From NCBI GenBank assembly GCA_963789495.1, contig CAWBLP010000018.1, positions 372,001 through 436,000 on the forward strand: 64,000 nucleotides of DNA, read 5' to 3'. Within the stretch, counting starts at the first letter, position 1. Each line of letters opens with the position of its first letter. The DNA comes from CAWBLP01 sp963789495 (lineage in GTDB: Bacteria > Pseudomonadota > Alphaproteobacteria > Acetobacterales > Acetobacteraceae). The position numbers and the translations under genes were made by a program. The notes beneath the pieces are model-generated. The model saw only the letters and a program-made list of their open reading frames with translations, made no database searches and was not told where the DNA came from. Below, one piece after another: positions 35,066-46,720 of this stretch.

Positions 35066-36037
35066 TCAGAACGGTCCGAACCCAGCTTGCAGGTTCACCA
35101 GTCCCGCGATGATGGAGATTTTGGTGTGATGCGTCCCAAGTGGGTTGCGAAACCGCTCAGCAGCGATCCTGAACCGTTTCGTTCGTCCGATCCGGTGCTC
35201 AACCCTGACACGGAATCCACTCAGTCCACGGTTATATGCCTTCTCCTCATCAGTGAGTTTCCCGTTCTTTGGCTTCTTGTATGGACATTCCAGGTTCCGA
35301 TGTTCCTTGTCGTACCCCTGGTACGCACTGTCCGCGTAGAGCCGTGCCTTCCTCGGCAGCTTTGGTCCATTGCGACGGATCGCCAGGTCATGGTGACTGC
35401 CGGGGTGAGAGGGCGAGGCGCTGACGATACGACCATTCCGGGTAACGATGTATTCGGTCTTCACCGTATGGCGCTTCTTCTTGCCGGAGTAATGCTCTCG
35501 CTGTTTGGCGTCCGTGTCAGGACGCTGGATCGGCTGCTCGGTGCAATCGACGATCAGGGCCTCGGCCTCGTTCCGACTGATTTTGGGCTTCCGTCCAACC
35601 CCGATCAGCGGCCGGGCGAGCTTTTCGATCCGCTGGATCGCTCGGCAGATCGCGCTTTTGTTGACGTTGTAGAAGAAGCCCAGGAACTCCTGGGTGATGT
35701 AGCAACGATAATAGATCAGCATGATCAAAAGATGATCTTCCAAACCACCGACGTCCCAGGGGCGGCCGGATTTGGCCTTGTGCAGCTGAGCTTTCTCCCA
35801 GGGGTCCGCGAGTTGCTTCAGCATTTTGTCGAACGTGGCGACGCTGACCCCGGTCAGGCGGACGAAGCTCGTGCTGGCGCGCAACCGGGCAGCGGAGAAC
35901 GGACGGGACATCGGGCCGGTACCTTCATGAAGAAGGTTCTCGACGAATCGAATCGTCCCGTGACCTGTCAAGCTCGGCCGCGCCGGCTCAGCTCACCGAC
36001 GGAGAGCCGCTAACGTACTCATTTTCGCAACGGGTCT
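34991..36037 (-). mobile_element. IS5 family element inside an outer-membrane protein gene
   Basis: 1047 bases with perfect 15-base terminal inverted repeats AGACCCGTTGCGAAA. The element is flanked by ATT on both sides (34988-34990 and 36038-36040), a 3-base target duplication. Removing the element and one ATT restores a continuous outer-membrane protein frame ending GYQLTF. Confidence 0.9.
35066..35971 (-). CDS. IS5 family transposase
   Basis: A 301-residue DDE transposase. The N-terminal domain includes LEDHLLIMLIYYRCYITQEFL. Catalytic residues lie in LIVDCTEQPI (Asp), LYADSAYQGY (Asp) and RVRVEHRIGR (Glu, within the DRYRE-like region). The single open frame is intact. The start may be internal (MSRPFSAARL) since the first 20 residues cross the element's left part. 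Confidence 0.9.
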   Translation of the reverse strand: MTGHGTIRFVENLLHEGTGPMSRPFSAARLRASTSFVRLTGVSVATFDKMLKQLADPWEKAQLHKAKSGRPWDVGGLEDHLLIMLIYYRCYITQEFLGFFYNVNKSAICRAIQRIEKLARPLIGVGRKPKISRNEAEALIVDCTEQPIQRPDTDAKQREHYSGKKKRHTVKTEYIVTRNGRIVSASPSHPGSHHDLAIRRNGPKLPRKARLYADSAYQGYDKEHRNLECPYKKPKNGKLTDEEKAYNRGLSGFRVRVEHRIGRTKRFRIAAERFRNPLGTHHTKISIIAGLVNLQAGFGPF

Positions 36038-36234
36038 ATTGGCTATCAGCTCACCTTCTGACTGCCGCGGCCTCAACCGCCCGCGGGCCAATGCGATCGG
36101 CCGCTGACCGCCGCTGGTACAGATCCCGACGGGACGCCGAGTCTCTACATGGCGCCGCGCATTAAGACTTCATTCAATTTCGTCTGGCAAAGTGGATCGG
36201 CCGCTTTATCAAACTGAACCGCCCGATCTGGAGA

Positions 36235-36798
36235 ATGACTGCTATGCCTGTGTCTGGTATCGTGCGCCATCGCGCCGCCTTGCATCGTTGCGCCCGGGGC
36301 TTCGGTCTGTTGGCCGGGGTCACCTTCATGATCTCAAATGCCTGGGCGTTCGACCAGGCGAGCTTCAAATCCAAGCTGGACGGCGCCAAGGCCGATATCG
36401 CATCCGATTCGCCCGCCAGCATCGATCCGGCGCTTGCCAAGATCAGCGAGATGATTCAGCTCGGCGAGGTCGGCACACGCGAATTCGGGCAGAAGAAGCC
36501 GGAATACGCCAAGCTGATGAACGCGGTCGCGGCCGACGCCGCAGCGATGAAGAACTACACCGACGCCGAGATCGAGGACAAATGGGGCGAACAGGGCTCC
36601 GCCGGCGACGCCGTCGGCGTTCCGCTGAAGTCGCTGCCGCAGTCCGGTGATGCGCGCGCCGCGATGGAGCTCGTGATCGGTCCGGCGCATGCCTACATCC
36701 TGGTCAAGAAATGGTCCGTGGAGCACAAATCGCGCTGGCGGGATCAGGCGCAGGACGAACTCGACGAGTTGTCCAAGCATCTGACCGAACTACACTGA
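36235..36798 (+). CDS. Exported helical protein of unknown function
   Basis: A 187-residue protein with a signal peptide (hydrophobic GFGLLAGVTFMISNAWA, cleavage likely before FDQ). The mature part is alpha-helical and charged (ASFKSKLDGAKADIASD, MNAVAADAAAMKNY) with no cysteines and no recognised domain. The start may be MTAMPVSG at 36235 or the second Met at 36244. It lies 48 bases upstream of the chemoreceptor gene on the same strand, so a shared role as a periplasmic partner is possible but unproven. Confidence 0.7.
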   Translation: MTAMPVSGIVRHRAALHRCARGFGLLAGVTFMISNAWAFDQASFKSKLDGAKADIASDSPASIDPALAKISEMIQLGEVGTREFGQKKPEYAKLMNAVAADAAAMKNYTDAEIEDKWGEQGSAGDAVGVPLKSLPQSGDARAAMELVIGPAHAYILVKKWSVEHKSRWRDQAQDELDELSKHLTELH

Positions 36799-36846
36799 AA
36801 GCCACCTGAACCCGTTCCCCACCTGCCGTCGTCACAAGGTGCTTGC

Positions 36847-38886
36847 ATGCTGTCGCTCGCGCGCCTGACCCGTGCCACGCGTAACGTCTCGGTCCGCTGG
36901 AAGCTGATCGCGGTCTTCGTCGGCCTGCTGCTGGCGGTCAGCGGAGCCGGATTGCATGCCATCCTTCAGCTCCACGCGGTGTACAACTCGGGTGCGACCA
37001 TCCGGGAGGACTGGATGCCCGGTGTGCAACGCGCCGCCGAGGTCGGCGAAGCATCCAATGCCTATCAGGAGACATTGAGCACGCTGGTGATGTCGCCAAG
37101 CCCGAACGCGATGAAAGAGGCCAGCACCGACCTCGCACTCGCGCTGGACCGTCTGGAGAAGGCGCGTGCGTCCCTCAATGAGCTGTCGATCTCGGCAGAA
37201 GAACGCGGCTATCTCGATGGGTTCGACAAGGCCTGGGCCAAGTTTATCGATATCAGCAAACGCATCATCGCAGCCGTGCAGGCCCGGCAGACCGACAAGG
37301 CGGTCAGCCTGATGACCGACGATGCCGCCTACCAGTTCAACAAGGCCAAGGCATTCATGGGACGCGTGCTGGTGGGGAAGGTGAAAGGCGGCGACGATGC
37401 GATCGAGGACGTTGGCGTCACCTATCGCCGGACCGTTCCTATCCTGATCGGTGTCATCGTGTTCGCCGGCCTGCTCTGCGTCGGCGCCGCCGCCTTCGTC
37501 GTGGTGGGCGTGGCGCGACCGCTCAACCGTACCACGCTCGTGGTCACCGAACTCGCCGAAGGCATGCTCGACATTGCCGACAGCGAGATGCCGGGGCTTG
37601 GTCGCGGCGATGAATTCGGCGCACTCGCCACGGCCTTGACCGTGCTGCGCGATGCCTCGCGCGAGCGCCTGCGGCTGGAGGCCGAAGCCGCGGAAGCGCG
37701 CCGCACGAACGACCAGCGCCAGGCGGACATGGAACGCTACACGCAGGATTTCGGCACCTCGGTGTCCGGCGTCATGCGGATGCTGACCACCGCGGCCGAC
37801 GGGATCAAGGGTTCGGCCAGCGTCATGGCGAATGCCGCGGAACGCACGCGTACCCAGGCGGATCAGACCGCCTCCGGGTCGACCCAGGCAGCGCTCAGCC
37901 TGTCATCGGTCGCCGCGGCCGTGGAGGAGATGGCGGTCTCCGCAGCCGATGTCGCGCGCCGCACCCATGATGTGACGGGCGCGACGGAATTGGCCGTGAC
38001 GACCGCCGGGCAGACCGGCAGCATCATCACCGGCCTGGTCGAGGCCGTCGCGCAGATCGGCTCGGTGGTCCAGATGATCACCGAGATTGCCGGTCAGACC
38101 AACCTGCTGGCGCTGAACGCCACGATCGAAGCCGCGCGGGCCGGAGAGGCCGGCAAGGGCTTCGCGGTCGTGGCGGGCGAGGTGAAGGCGCTGGCAACCC
38201 GCACAAGGCAGGCGACGGAGGATGTCGATGCCCGCATCCTGGCGGTGCGGGACTCCACCCAGCAGGCCAGCCAGGCCATCACCGGGGTGGTCAGCGCGAT
38301 CACCCAGGTGCGCGATGCCGCGACCGAGATCGCCACCTCGATCCAGGAGCAAGGCAATGCCACGCGGGAGATCGCGTCCTCGGTGCAGAACGTGCTGCAG
38401 TTGACCGAGAGCGCGACCCAGTCAATGGCCTCGCTGACGGGGGTCGCCGACGAAGCCAGCTCCGTCAGCCACGCGGTGCTGGAATCGGCGGACCAGGTGA
38501 GCCAGCAGACCGAGACGCTGCGCCTGGAGGTGGACAGTTTCCTGACCGCAACGCGCAACGCCAGCCACGACCGGCGCTCCTATCGACGGATTTCCGGCAG
38601 TGGCATGCAGGTCCGGTTCGGATGCCGGCAACTCAACGCGCCGCAGATGCTGGAGCTGCTGGACATCTCCCGCGGCGGTGCCGCTCTGGCCGGGAAGCTC
38701 ACGCTGGAGTCCGGCGTGGAGGTGACCGTCGAGCTGCCAGGTCTGTCGACGCCGGTCCACGGCCGGCTCGCCCGCGCGGGCGAGGGTCGCATTGCCGTGG
38801 CATTCCGGCAGGATCCGGACACTCTCGCCGCACTCGAACAGGCGATCACGGCGATCGAGGCCAGGGCCACGCCCCGCGCCGCGTGA
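36847..38886 (+). CDS. Methyl-accepting chemotaxis protein with C-terminal PilZ domain
   Basis: A 679-residue transmembrane chemoreceptor. TM1 (about 19-42) and TM2 (about 197-219) bracket a helical periplasmic sensor of the four-helix type. A HAMP domain (about 220-275) and the signalling helical hairpin follow, with the tip TNLLALNATIEAARAGEAGK (about 418-437). The last 105 residues form a PilZ domain: the arginine motif DRRSYRR at about 575 and the D-x-S-x-x-G motif in LDISRGGAAL, both c-di-GMP contacts. The cell probably links c-di-GMP level to taxis through this receptor, as Azospirillum Tlp1 does. No CheW/CheA genes are nearby. Confidence 0.9.
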   Translation: MLSLARLTRATRNVSVRWKLIAVFVGLLLAVSGAGLHAILQLHAVYNSGATIREDWMPGVQRAAEVGEASNAYQETLSTLVMSPSPNAMKEASTDLALALDRLEKARASLNELSISAEERGYLDGFDKAWAKFIDISKRIIAAVQARQTDKAVSLMTDDAAYQFNKAKAFMGRVLVGKVKGGDDAIEDVGVTYRRTVPILIGVIVFAGLLCVGAAAFVVVGVARPLNRTTLVVTELAEGMLDIADSEMPGLGRGDEFGALATALTVLRDASRERLRLEAEAAEARRTNDQRQADMERYTQDFGTSVSGVMRMLTTAADGIKGSASVMANAAERTRTQADQTASGSTQAALSLSSVAAAVEEMAVSAADVARRTHDVTGATELAVTTAGQTGSIITGLVEAVAQIGSVVQMITEIAGQTNLLALNATIEAARAGEAGKGFAVVAGEVKALATRTRQATEDVDARILAVRDSTQQASQAITGVVSAITQVRDAATEIATSIQEQGNATREIASSVQNVLQLTESATQSMASLTGVADEASSVSHAVLESADQVSQQTETLRLEVDSFLTATRNASHDRRSYRRISGSGMQVRFGCRQLNAPQMLELLDISRGGAALAGKLTLESGVEVTVELPGLSTPVHGRLARAGEGRIAVAFRQDPDTLAALEQAITAIEARATPRAA

Positions 38887-38922
38887 TGGGCGCGACGGCC
38901 TCGGACCCGGGTAGCATCGCGG

Positions 38923-39055
38923 AATGGCCCCCCACCCCAAACGGAGTCGGTTCCAAGGGCCGGGCCCTTGGCGGGGATTCAAGGGGCAGCGCCCCTTGAT
39001 GGGGGTTCGGGGGCAACGCCCCCGATTGCCTGTCCCACCCCAAGCGTGGCTGCGA
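38923..39055. repeat. Composite palindromic repeat, copy B
   Basis: Partial copy of the chain seen at 4013-4240: CCCACCCCAAACGGAGTCGG, AAGGGCCGGGCCCTT, AAGGGGCAGCGCCCCTT and GGGGGCAACGCCCCC. It lies between the ends of two convergent genes (MCP-PilZ and acs), where it could terminate both transcripts. Confidence 0.7.
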
Positions 39056-39065
39056 AGCACGCTAC

Positions 39066-41018
<1,953 letters not shown>

Positions 41019-41064
41019 CAACGTGTTCCTTCCTGTTTTTCGCCCGTTCGGCTGGCGGCAGACC

Positions 41065-41430
41065 CTACAACCCGGCATCCGCCGGCACGAGGACCACGCC
41101 GTCCCTGATCTCGACCGGCACCGCTTCCAGCCGATCGCCGCAACAGGGGCCACGGATGCACACCCCGTCGGCGATCCGGAACTCCGCGCCGTGCGTGGCA
41201 CAGACAATAAACCGCCCGTCGCGGGAGAGGAAACGGTCGGGCGTCCAGTCCAGCGGCGTGCCGATATGCGGGCAGTCGTTGAGGTAGACGAACACGGCGG
41301 CGCCCTGGCGGACGACGATGAGCCCGGTGAAGCCGCCCGGTGGCGCGGGGAAGCCTTTTGCCCCGCCGTCCGGGATGTCTTCCAGGCGGCAGAGGGTGCG
41401 CGGTTCGGCGGGGAGCAGGCTGGGCGGCAT
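41065..41430 (-). CDS. Rieske (2Fe-2S) ferredoxin-like protein
   Basis: A 121-residue single-domain Rieske protein. The cluster ligands are C-P-H in LNDCPHIGTPL and C-A-T-H in IVCATHGAEF, spaced as in NirD or biphenyl-dioxygenase ferredoxins. No oxygenase or nitrite reductase partner is nearby. An IS66-type element sits about 40 bases upstream of the start and has displaced the native promoter. Confidence 0.85.
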   Translation of the reverse strand: MPPSLLPAEPRTLCRLEDIPDGGAKGFPAPPGGFTGLIVVRQGAAVFVYLNDCPHIGTPLDWTPDRFLSRDGRFIVCATHGAEFRIADGVCIRGPCCGDRLEAVPVEIRDGVVLVPADAGL

Positions 41431-41472
41431 GAACCAATCTCAAACGGTTTCAGCTTGTTATAATACCGGATT

Positions 41473-43164
41473 GTAACCGGGGCAAAATCCCGGGCGAGTG
41501 GTGTTTTCAGGCGGGTTGGCCACGGCGGCGGATGAGGCTGGGAAGGTGCGGGACGGCGGGAGCACCTGAGATGCTGAGCCTGGCACCGAGATAGTCCCAC
41601 AATGCGATGCCGAGCTTGGTGCAGGTCTTGGCGAGCCCGAGGAAAGCGTCGCGGCAGTCTCGGCCGATATCGCTGTGGGTTCCGCCGCTGACTTTGCGCT
41701 TTGTCACCTGACAGCGGATGTCGTTTTCCGAACCGTTGGTGTGCAGCGGGATCTCGGGATGGTCGAGCACCATCAGTAACTCGGCCTTGTTGGCGTGCAG
41801 CCGCTGGAGCAGGCGGTCCAGAGTGGCGAAGCCGGTACGTCGGTGAAAGATGCGGTCGAACCGCCCCCGCATTTCACGGCGTCGGCGTGGCGTCGGTTCA
41901 CGCCGGTAGAGCTTCAGGTCGGCATAATACCACCAGATCAGCCCGCGGATATGCTGCTGGGCGGCACGCTGCTGGTCGGTAAAGGTCTCCAGCTTGTGCA
42001 CCAGGCGTTCGGCGTGGATCCAGCACAGCGCATGCTGGCCGATGTTGAACTGCCCGGCATCGTCGCTGACTATGACCGCCTCGCAGAGAAACCCGTGTGC
42101 GCTCACCGCGCCCCACAGCGCAGCTTCTGTGGCGACGCGCACCGGATCGGGCGTCACCGGCAGACCGGTCATGCCGAGCTGCTCAAGATGGCGCATCCAG
42201 GCGGTCTGATCGGCGAACTGCCGCTGCCCATGTGTTGCCAGTCGCTGGATGAGCGGTCCGGCCAGGGCATGCTCATGCATATAGTCCAGCGCCGCATCGT
42301 TGATCACGTAATCGGTGTGACCGGCACGCAGCAGGTCAAGAAAGTTCCGGCGAACTCTTGCTGCCCGTTGTGCCGAACCAGGCGAACGTGTCGTTGCCGA
42401 TTTGCGTGCAGACGGCATTGGCGCCGCGATGGCGCGCGCCGGTGTCATCGACGGTGACCCAGTCCGCTGTCGCCAGTCCGGCACGTAGCACCTCGCAGCT
42501 CTCCACCAGGAAGTCATCTTGTCCATCGATCAGCAGGCGCATGACCTGCCGCTTCGAGATACTGACGCCGATCGCCTGAAGCTGTGTGACCAAACGCTCG
42601 ACGGTCACCTGGCCCTGGTGGTACTGCATCAGCACGAAGCGCCGCAGCTCCGGCCCGAAATGGCCGCGGATGCCACTGGGCAGCGGCGCCACGATGGTCT
42701 CGCCTTGCGGCGTCAGCCAGCGCTCGCGGCGGTAGCGCACCGCCCGTGCCGTGAGCACCAGCTCCTGCACTCGATACGGCTCGTAGCCCTTGAACTGCGA
42801 ACCCGGCGGATGCGCCACCCGCAGCACCTCGGTCTGCGGTGTGACCCGCGGTGTCACCTTGCCGCGGCCGCGGCGTTTGCCCCGCTTGCCGCCGCGCTTC
42901 GGCTCGGTGCCCTTCTCCATGCCGCTCGGCTTGATCGATGGGCGACCCTTGAGGCCCTTCAGCCAGGCGATCTCATCGCGCTGTGCCGCCACCAGTTGCT
43001 TCAGCTCCGACACCTCGCCCAGCAGCTCAACCACCAGAGCTTCCAGCTCGGCGTGCGGCAGACCCGACGGATCAGTGGGCGGTGACATGCGGCGAGCGAA
43101 TTGTACTCGTCCGCGTCGGGGGAAGCCCTAAAATGCAATCCGCCCGGGGTTTTGCCCCGGTTAC
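41473..43164 (-). mobile_element. IS66-like element, 8-base target duplication
   Basis: About 1.69 kb. Terminal inverted repeats GTAACCGGGGCAAAATCCC(GGGCG) at the left and its near-perfect inverse at the right (one mismatch over 24 bases). Flanking direct repeats ACCGGATT at 41465-41472 and 43165-43172 give an 8-base duplication, as expected for IS66. One transposase gene, interrupted by a frameshift. Confidence 0.85.
41507..43088 (-). pseudogene. IS66 family transposase, one frameshift
   Basis: The N-terminal part (42336-43088) starts MSPPTDPSGLPHAELEALVV. It has a leucine-rich coiled segment with LKQLVAAQRDEIAWLKGLKG, a basic linker, and the catalytic start ADWVTVDDTGARHRGAN. After FGTTGSKS the frame breaks at about 42350: one extra T, or a +1 slip at AAGAGTT. 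It continues RRNFLDLLRAGHTDYV to 41507, with HALCWIHAERLVHKL and HTNGSENDIRC (IS66 C-terminal Glu). The joined length is about 525 residues. Whether the slip is a programmed event, a mutation or a read error cannot be told. Confidence 0.8.
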
Positions 43165-43172
43165 ACCGGATT

Positions 43173-43570
43173 GCGTCTGCAAAGGGACTGCCCAGCACGG
43201 CGTGGTCGGTCATGACAGGCCTGCTCCGGTTTGACTGTCGGACGATCGTGAAACGCGGCAGACCCGTACCTGAACTCCGATGCTTGATTTCGATCCTACA
43301 GCTCTGCTGCCGATGGCCTTGCAGATGATGATTGGCAAGTCTTGTCCGGGCGCATGGACATTTGGTTTCCGGCTAATTAAACCGGCTGGCAAAGGCAGAG
43401 GGTTTGCTGTCGCACAGACCCGATCTGTGACGAGAGACGATGTTCTGCTCCGCCGTCCCGATGCCCAGGAAACCGAGCACGTCCCTTGCCTCCCTGGGTC
43501 ACCGAAGCTGTGATCGACGTCACTTTCGCCCTATCAAATGTAAGCTAAAGAACCGCTACGGGCGAATTAG
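43173..43570. other. Region without a firm gene between IS66 and IS1380
   Basis: About 400 bases. A plus-strand frame of 77 codons (43280-43513, MLDFDPTALLPMALQM) has no ribosome site and no known domain. The region was probably the original upstream region of the Rieske gene before the IS66 insertion. Confidence 0.4.
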
Positions 43571-45189
43571 CCCGCATAATTCATGAAGCCGTCAGCGATG
43601 GTCCAACGTCGCCACGCATCGCAGCCTGAACTCGTTGGATCATACCTCCCATTCCGGGCCTCTATGGAGGTCGGTTGGGCAGCCTCGGGGGCGGCGTTAG
43701 CGGTTGATCGAAGCGGGGCGAGGTCAGGGGCGTCCGCCCCGGCGGTCAAACAACCAGCCGGGACAGACGCGACAGCGCCAAGGCGAAGATCGCCTGGTTC
43801 GGCGTGGCTTTCGGCAGATGCAGTCGCACCTGGCGCGTCAGCACCTCGACGCGCGTCGCGATCTTGATCAGCCGCAGCCGCAGCGTGTCGAACTGCGCGA
43901 CCCGCCACCAGGACCGCCGCGGCATCAGCGAGCGCAGGCTCCACATCATCCAATACGCGCCGACGTGCAGAAACAGTCGCATCTGGTTGGCGCTCGCCCG
44001 GCAACACGACGTGCGATCCGCCGCCAGATGTGTCTTCCACGCCTTGATATGATTTTCCGCCTGCCCGCGTGCGCAGTAGACATCCTGGTAGAGCGTGCGA
44101 GCCGATCCGCCGGCCAGGTTGGTGGCAATGAAGCGTGTATCGACACCGTCCGGTCCAGCCTCGACGCGGGCGATGATACGCTCGACACGGTCCCAGCTTG
44201 CGGCGCCGTCGTAGAATTCCTTGAACCGGCGGAGCTTTTCGCCACTGGCGACGGCACGCCGTGCCGCCGTGCTCTGCTCCAGCACCGCGATATGCTTGCG
44301 CAACGTCGAACTGGGCGCGACGCCGAGGATGAAGTCCAGCCGATTGGCGCGGCAGAAGCGCAGCACCTCCGGTGTGCAAAAGTGACTGTCGCCGCGCAGC
44401 ACGATCTCGACGCGCGGCCAGTGGGCGCGCAGCGCCGTGAGCAGGCGTCGCAACCACTTCACGATCTGCCGCCCGCTCGGCCGGCATGCCGGGCGCAGCA
44501 CGGCTGCGATCATGCGGCCGTCGCCGTCGAACACCACGATCGGCTGGAACCCGTATTCATCGTAATGCGCATTGAACAATCGGAGCTGCTGGCCGCCATG
44601 AACGGCATCGAAGGTGTCGTCGATGTCGAGCACGATGCGCCGCGGCACCCGGCGAAAACTCTGGCAATAATGGGCGACCATAGCCTGGCCGATGCGCAAC
44701 AGGGCACGCGCATCGGGCAGGTTCTCGGCACGCGAAATAGTGGGCTGCGAGCACAGATCGGCGTCTTCTGGCAGCCGTTCCATGGCTAGCTTGAACATCG
44801 GATCGTTGCGCAGCCTGTCAGCGTCGTTGCCGTCTTCGTAGCCGGCCGCGATCATCAGCATGCGAAAACGAATGATCTCGTCGAGGCCGTGCACAACCTT
44901 CCCCGGCGCACGCGGATCGTCGATGCACGCGGCGAGGCGTTGCGCAATGCCGAGGCGGTTCTCGATTTCGCGAAGTGCGAATAAACCGCCATCGGAGCAA
45001 AGATGCGCGGTGTCAAACCGGGCGACGATCGGCTTGCCGCAGAGCGGTGACAGGCCGGGTAGCGTTGGGCTAATTTCGACGGTGGCGGGCATGGTGGTCC
45101 GTGATTTGGTTGGATTGGCTTTGACACCCAATTCCTACATCAAATCAGTGGCTTGCTCCATGCCCGCCAACCGTCGTGCATAATGCGGG
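43571..45189 (-). mobile_element. IS1380 family element, approximate ends
   Basis: About 1.6 kb around an intact IS1380 transposase. CCCGCAT at 43571 is matched by ATGCGGG ending at 45189, with weak further similarity inward, so these may be the terminal repeats; I could not confirm a 4-base target duplication. The right end lies 3 bases from the second IS630 type B copy. Confidence 0.55.
43746..45131 (-). CDS. IS1380 family transposase
   Basis: A 461-residue IS1380-type transposase. Features in order: FDTAHLCSDGGLFALREIE, YEDGNDADRLRNDPMFKLA, LDIDDTFDAVHGGQQL (catalytic Asp region), IVLRGDSHFCTPEVL (second Asp) and CARGQAENHIKAWKTHL (Glu, typical of the family). Intact. The start at 45131 may instead be the internal Met of MPATVEISPT, where similarity usually begins. 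Confidence 0.88.
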   Translation of the reverse strand: MGVKANPTKSRTTMPATVEISPTLPGLSPLCGKPIVARFDTAHLCSDGGLFALREIENRLGIAQRLAACIDDPRAPGKVVHGLDEIIRFRMLMIAAGYEDGNDADRLRNDPMFKLAMERLPEDADLCSQPTISRAENLPDARALLRIGQAMVAHYCQSFRRVPRRIVLDIDDTFDAVHGGQQLRLFNAHYDEYGFQPIVVFDGDGRMIAAVLRPACRPSGRQIVKWLRRLLTALRAHWPRVEIVLRGDSHFCTPEVLRFCRANRLDFILGVAPSSTLRKHIAVLEQSTAARRAVASGEKLRRFKEFYDGAASWDRVERIIARVEAGPDGVDTRFIATNLAGGSARTLYQDVYCARGQAENHIKAWKTHLAADRTSCCRASANQMRLFLHVGAYWMMWSLRSLMPRRSWWRVAQFDTLRLRLIKIATRVEVLTRQVRLHLPKATPNQAIFALALSRLSRLVV

Positions 45190-45192
45190 TTA

Positions 45193-46321
45193 CTAACCAG
45201 ACGCACAAATAGGTATCTTCCCGTATGGGAATCGGTTATGCTGTCGTCATGCCGTCGGACCATGATTTCCGCAAACTCCCGTCCTCAACCCAGGCCGAAC
45301 TGCGACGTGTCGCGGTAAACATGGTGCTCTCCGGGACAAACCGGATCGATGTGGCCAGGGCGATCGGGGTCAATCGACGCTTCGTTGGGGAATGGGTTCG
45401 TGCCTTTGAGGCCACGGGAGAAGCGGCGTTGGCCGGTGGGCGGCGCGGCCGACGGCCAGGTGAGCAAAAAGCCCTCAACCGGCGCCAGGAAGCGACGATC
45501 CGTCGGCTGATCGTCGGGCGATGCCCCGATCAATTGAAACTCCCCTTCGCACTATGGACCCGCGAAGCGGTTGGCCAGCTGATCGAGCGTAAAGCCGGTA
45601 TCCGCCTGTCCCCGACGGCCATCGGTACTTATCTTTCGGCCTGGAATCTGACCCCACAAAGGCCGATCCGGCGGGCGATGGAAAGGAGCGAGGCGGCGAT
45701 CCAGACATGGATGAAACGCGAATACCCGGCGATCGCGAGACGAGCCCGAAAGGAAAAAGCTGAGATCCATTGGTCGGACGAAACTGGCATCTCGAACCAG
45801 GCCAATTACGGCCGGAGCTTCGCGCCGGCGGGCAAGACACCGGTGATACCGCGTCCGGCCACGCGATTTACCCAATCGATGATCTCCAGCGTGACCAACC
45901 AGGGCAAGTTGCGCTTCATGATCTATGATGGCGCACTGAATGCAGCGATTTTTCTGAAATTCCTGCGCCGGTTGATCAAAGACACGGACCGGAAACTGTT
46001 CGTGATCGTCGACAATCTACGTGTGCATCGGGCCAGGACCGTGGCGGCGTGGGTCGAAGAGAACAAGGATCGAATTAAACTTTTCTACCTGCCGCCGTAC
46101 GCGCCGGAGCGGAACCCAGACGAATACGTCAACAACGACGTCAAACAAGGCATGGCACGGCGTGGCACGCCAATGAACAAGGCCGCGATGAGGGCTGGGC
46201 TGACAGCCCATATGCGCGGGCTACAGGGCAGGCGACATAAGGTGCGCGCATTCTTCCAGGCACCCGATGTCCGCTATGCCGCGTAAGCGCATCCGTGATA
46301 CATATTTGGCCGACTGGTTAG
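45193..46321 (+). mobile_element. IS630 family element (type B), copy 2
   Basis: 1129 bases, the same as 23856-24984 in reverse orientation, flanked by TA (45191-45192 and 46322-46323). Its right TA is the first part of a TAAGGCGACGCCCAAA sequence that also occurs at the ends of a small element at 50581-50687. Confidence 0.88.
45225..46286 (+). CDS. IS630 family transposase (type B)
   Basis: 353 residues, identical in sequence to the transposase at 23891-24952, with the same helix-turn-helix and DDE parts. The ATG follows a short leader within the left end of the element. Confidence 0.9.
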   Translation: MGIGYAVVMPSDHDFRKLPSSTQAELRRVAVNMVLSGTNRIDVARAIGVNRRFVGEWVRAFEATGEAALAGGRRGRRPGEQKALNRRQEATIRRLIVGRCPDQLKLPFALWTREAVGQLIERKAGIRLSPTAIGTYLSAWNLTPQRPIRRAMERSEAAIQTWMKREYPAIARRARKEKAEIHWSDETGISNQANYGRSFAPAGKTPVIPRPATRFTQSMISSVTNQGKLRFMIYDGALNAAIFLKFLRRLIKDTDRKLFVIVDNLRVHRARTVAAWVEENKDRIKLFYLPPYAPERNPDEYVNNDVKQGMARRGTPMNKAAMRAGLTAHMRGLQGRRHKVRAFFQAPDVRYAA

Positions 46322-46469
46322 TAAGGCGACGCCCAAACACTACCGGATCGCGTGAGGTCCGGTAGTGCTGGATTTCTGGAAGGGAGATTCCGGCGCGGGC
46401 AAGTGCCGTTCAAACTCGTCGGATGACAGACAGATCAGTGATTCGCGAACGGCACACGGCGGTGGCCGC

Positions 46470-46720
46470 CCGATAGTGGCTTTGCCCGGAGAGGTTCTCG
46501 CCGCCCGGCACCGAGCACTGGGAATCGGCCTGCTCGTCTCGATCTACTATGGCGGCCTCACAGTGCTGCCGCCGCTGGCAGGCGCCACTGCGGACGCCCT
46601 CAGCAGTGCAGCCGCACCGATCGTCGTTGCCGCTTGCTTCTGCCTGTTATCGTTCACAGCCTTCCTTGACTACCTGGGATCGGGGCGATCGCATGCCTTG
46701 GTCACCGTCGCGCCGAAGGT
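46470..46720 (+). pseudogene. MFS transporter C-terminal fragment
   Basis: The frame reads LPGEVLAARHRALGIGLLVS, then IYYGGLTVLPPLAGATAD, then a hydrophobic segment ending FTAFLDYLG. This matches the last two or three membrane segments of a major facilitator superfamily carrier, including the conserved LPPLAG. The front part is missing; the IS630 copy and the IS1380 element lie on that side and probably removed it. Confidence 0.65.

Noticed and set aside
42330..42360. Programmed frameshift in the IS66 transposase
   Set aside because: IS66 transposase genes are not known to need a slip at this point, and the local sequence is not a classical slippery run. A stray extra base is more likely, in line with the other insertions in the window.
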